NCBI GenBank assembly: GCA_958428675.1
Contig: CAUAGV010000101.1
Location: 1 to 6,198, forward strand
Length of the DNA: 6,198 nt
Reading direction: 5' to 3'
DNA from: an uncultured Collinsella sp.
Lineage (GTDB): Bacteria; Actinomycetota; Coriobacteriia; Coriobacteriales; Coriobacteriaceae
Shown: piece after piece, positions 6,001 through 6,198 of the stretch
How positions within the stretch are numbered: the first letter of the stretch is position 1
Layout of the letters: each line of letters starts with the position of its first letter
Notes under the pieces: generated by a model
The model's input: the letters and a program-made list of their open reading frames with translations, nothing else
Told to the model about the DNA's origin: nothing
Database searches by the model: none
Translations under genes and position numbers: made by a program

Positions 6001-6198
6001 TCGCATCGACGCCCGAGCTCGAGCTCGTGCAGATGGGCAGCTTCGGCTGCGGCCACGATGCGTATCTCACCGACGAGATCGCGCGCATGATGGGCGAGAT
6101 GGGCTCCAAGGTTCCGATGATGATCAAGCTCGATGAGAGCGACGTCGCCGGTCCCATGGGCATTCGCGTGCGTTCGTTTATCGAGTCGGTCAACCGTC
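3087..6198 (+). CDS. Large 2-hydroxyacyl-CoA dehydratase activase-type protein (tandem HgdC/BcrA-like ATPase domains plus DUF2229), 3' end outside window
   Basis: The first 1037 codons are visible and the frame is still open at the window edge. Proteins of this type, as I recall, run to about 1400 residues or more, so the C-terminus is missing. Related activases (HgdC, BadF, BcrA) use ATP to push a low-potential electron from a [4Fe-4S] cluster onto a dehydratase or reductase in the anaerobic cytoplasm. Domain 1 (about 1-275) has GLDVGSTTTK (6-15), TGSGARD (62-68), ELGGQDAK (100-107) and Cys130 and Cys171 in NGSCAGGTG and GRCGVYAKTD. A low-similarity linker follows (about 276-335). Domain 2 (about 336-615) repeats this: GIDSGSTTTK (339-348), DIGGQDMK (439-446), Cys464 and Cys503. 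A cysteine cluster is at 627, 630, 634 and 653. From about 722 a DUF2229/dehydratase-like part holds SDTVCFPAKLVHGH (769-782), RPYHNDP (913-919) and GSFGCGHDA (984-992). The substrate is unknown and no dehydratase subunit genes are in view. It probably has its own promoter and operator upstream. Confidence 0.92.
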   Translation, partial: MALLVGLDVGSTTTKVYAMHEDMTEAWWGYRRHGACQTASVRAMLGELAERFPHESLRVAVTGSGARDIATALGASYVQEVVANALAISRFYPQTRCAIELGGQDAKMIFFHTNDKGDIEVADMRMNGSCAGGTGAFIDEMAKLMGVGTESGEFEQLASRGTTVHEVSGRCGVYAKTDIQPLLNEGIPTTDLALSALHAVARQTIGGLAQGIDIEPPVIFEGGTLAYNPTLVRVFREQLNLSDDQVIVPRDPQIMVARGAALSLTDMFASSQPIDLPDAFVRLDKLETVAPASGEGRLAQPFFATPAEQADFTARHGKETPAKGPDAYAPGETVRVALGIDSGSTTTKFALVDEAGELVDSFYASNNGRPLDVAQQGLVSLKNRWETAGVTLAIDAVGTTGYGEELFARAFHADYHTVETVAHARAACACVPDATFVLDIGGQDMKAIWLNHGVLTDIVVNEACSAGCGSFLEGFAKNLGIAVEDIATEAFSSKAPAVLGSRCTVFMNSSVVSEQRRGKGPGDIMAGLCRSIIENVFTKVIRVSNLNRLGDKVVVQGGTFRNDAVLRAFEQYLGKPVTRAPHPGLMGAIGIALLAREECRKGDAGTSFIGLDAVERFEHREFGGVTCRRCNNRCQRAVVAFGDGSLYVTGNRCPRGGAISWDELVREVPAAEELRPQGACEAQAPGTGRDRTAAAPNLFVDREKLLFESYPTVPVSGGRDVTIGIPRVLEFWDTMPFWSTFFSTLGFKVRVSGRSTKAMYERGLAHVTSDTVCFPAKLVHGHIRNLVDAGVDRIFMPIITTVPTENTASTSEWMCAVVKGYPYVMRNSDNPEERFGVPFDTPLFHWYDEGDRNRQLKAWCKETFDIDADLVAKATEQADRAQETFENQLQLRGRQVLENVHEDGGYAVVIASRPYHNDPLVNHGLPKLFSERGIPVLTPDAVPGVCNVDLSNSRIDIVNNYHARMLSCAVVVASTPELELVQMGSFGCGHDAYLTDEIARMMGEMGSKVPMMIKLDESDVAGPMGIRVRSFIESVNR

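Noticed and set aside
5064..6056. Minus-strand ORF of 330 codons
   Set aside because: It is the antisense shadow of the activase, whose + strand frame carries clear family motifs throughout.

Overview
The window is about 60% GC with short intergenic gaps, small palindromic repeat elements and anaerobe-type gene content. It looks like a gut Coriobacteriia genome, probably Collinsella or a close relative. This rests on overall impression and on repeat types I associate with that group; I could not run a taxonomic search. Every convincing gene reads on the + strand.

Layout. 1-374 is non-coding. It contains a 27-base tandem repeat (176-247) and ends with the ribosome binding site of the first gene. 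375-1943 encodes a full-length fused threonine/serine exporter-type membrane protein (ThrE family) with an unusually acidic N-terminus. 1944-2256 is non-coding: a composite hairpin repeat begins at the base after the stop codon, followed by a 20-base near-palindrome and a strong terminator-like hairpin. 2257-2805 encodes a small four-helix membrane protein made of two DUF2798-type repeats. 2806-3086 is non-coding: a stretch with long-range pairing potential, a very strong terminator (2972-3004), then a perfect 21-base palindrome next to an extended -10 promoter element. 3087 to the window end is the first 1037 codons of a giant 2-hydroxyacyl-CoA dehydratase activase-type protein. It has two tandem HgdC/BcrA-like ATPase domains, a cysteine cluster, and a DUF2229/dehydratase-like part. 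It is open at the right edge, so any list restricted to stop-terminated ORFs misses it.

The three genes do not look like one operon: terminators separate them and the third has its own promoter and operator. The most interesting parts are the activase and its palindromic operator. The activase appears to carry on one chain both halves of a normally dimeric, Fe-S-bridging ATPase plus a possible electron acceptor module. Next in interest are the GGGAC-containing repeat elements on both sides of the exporter gene.
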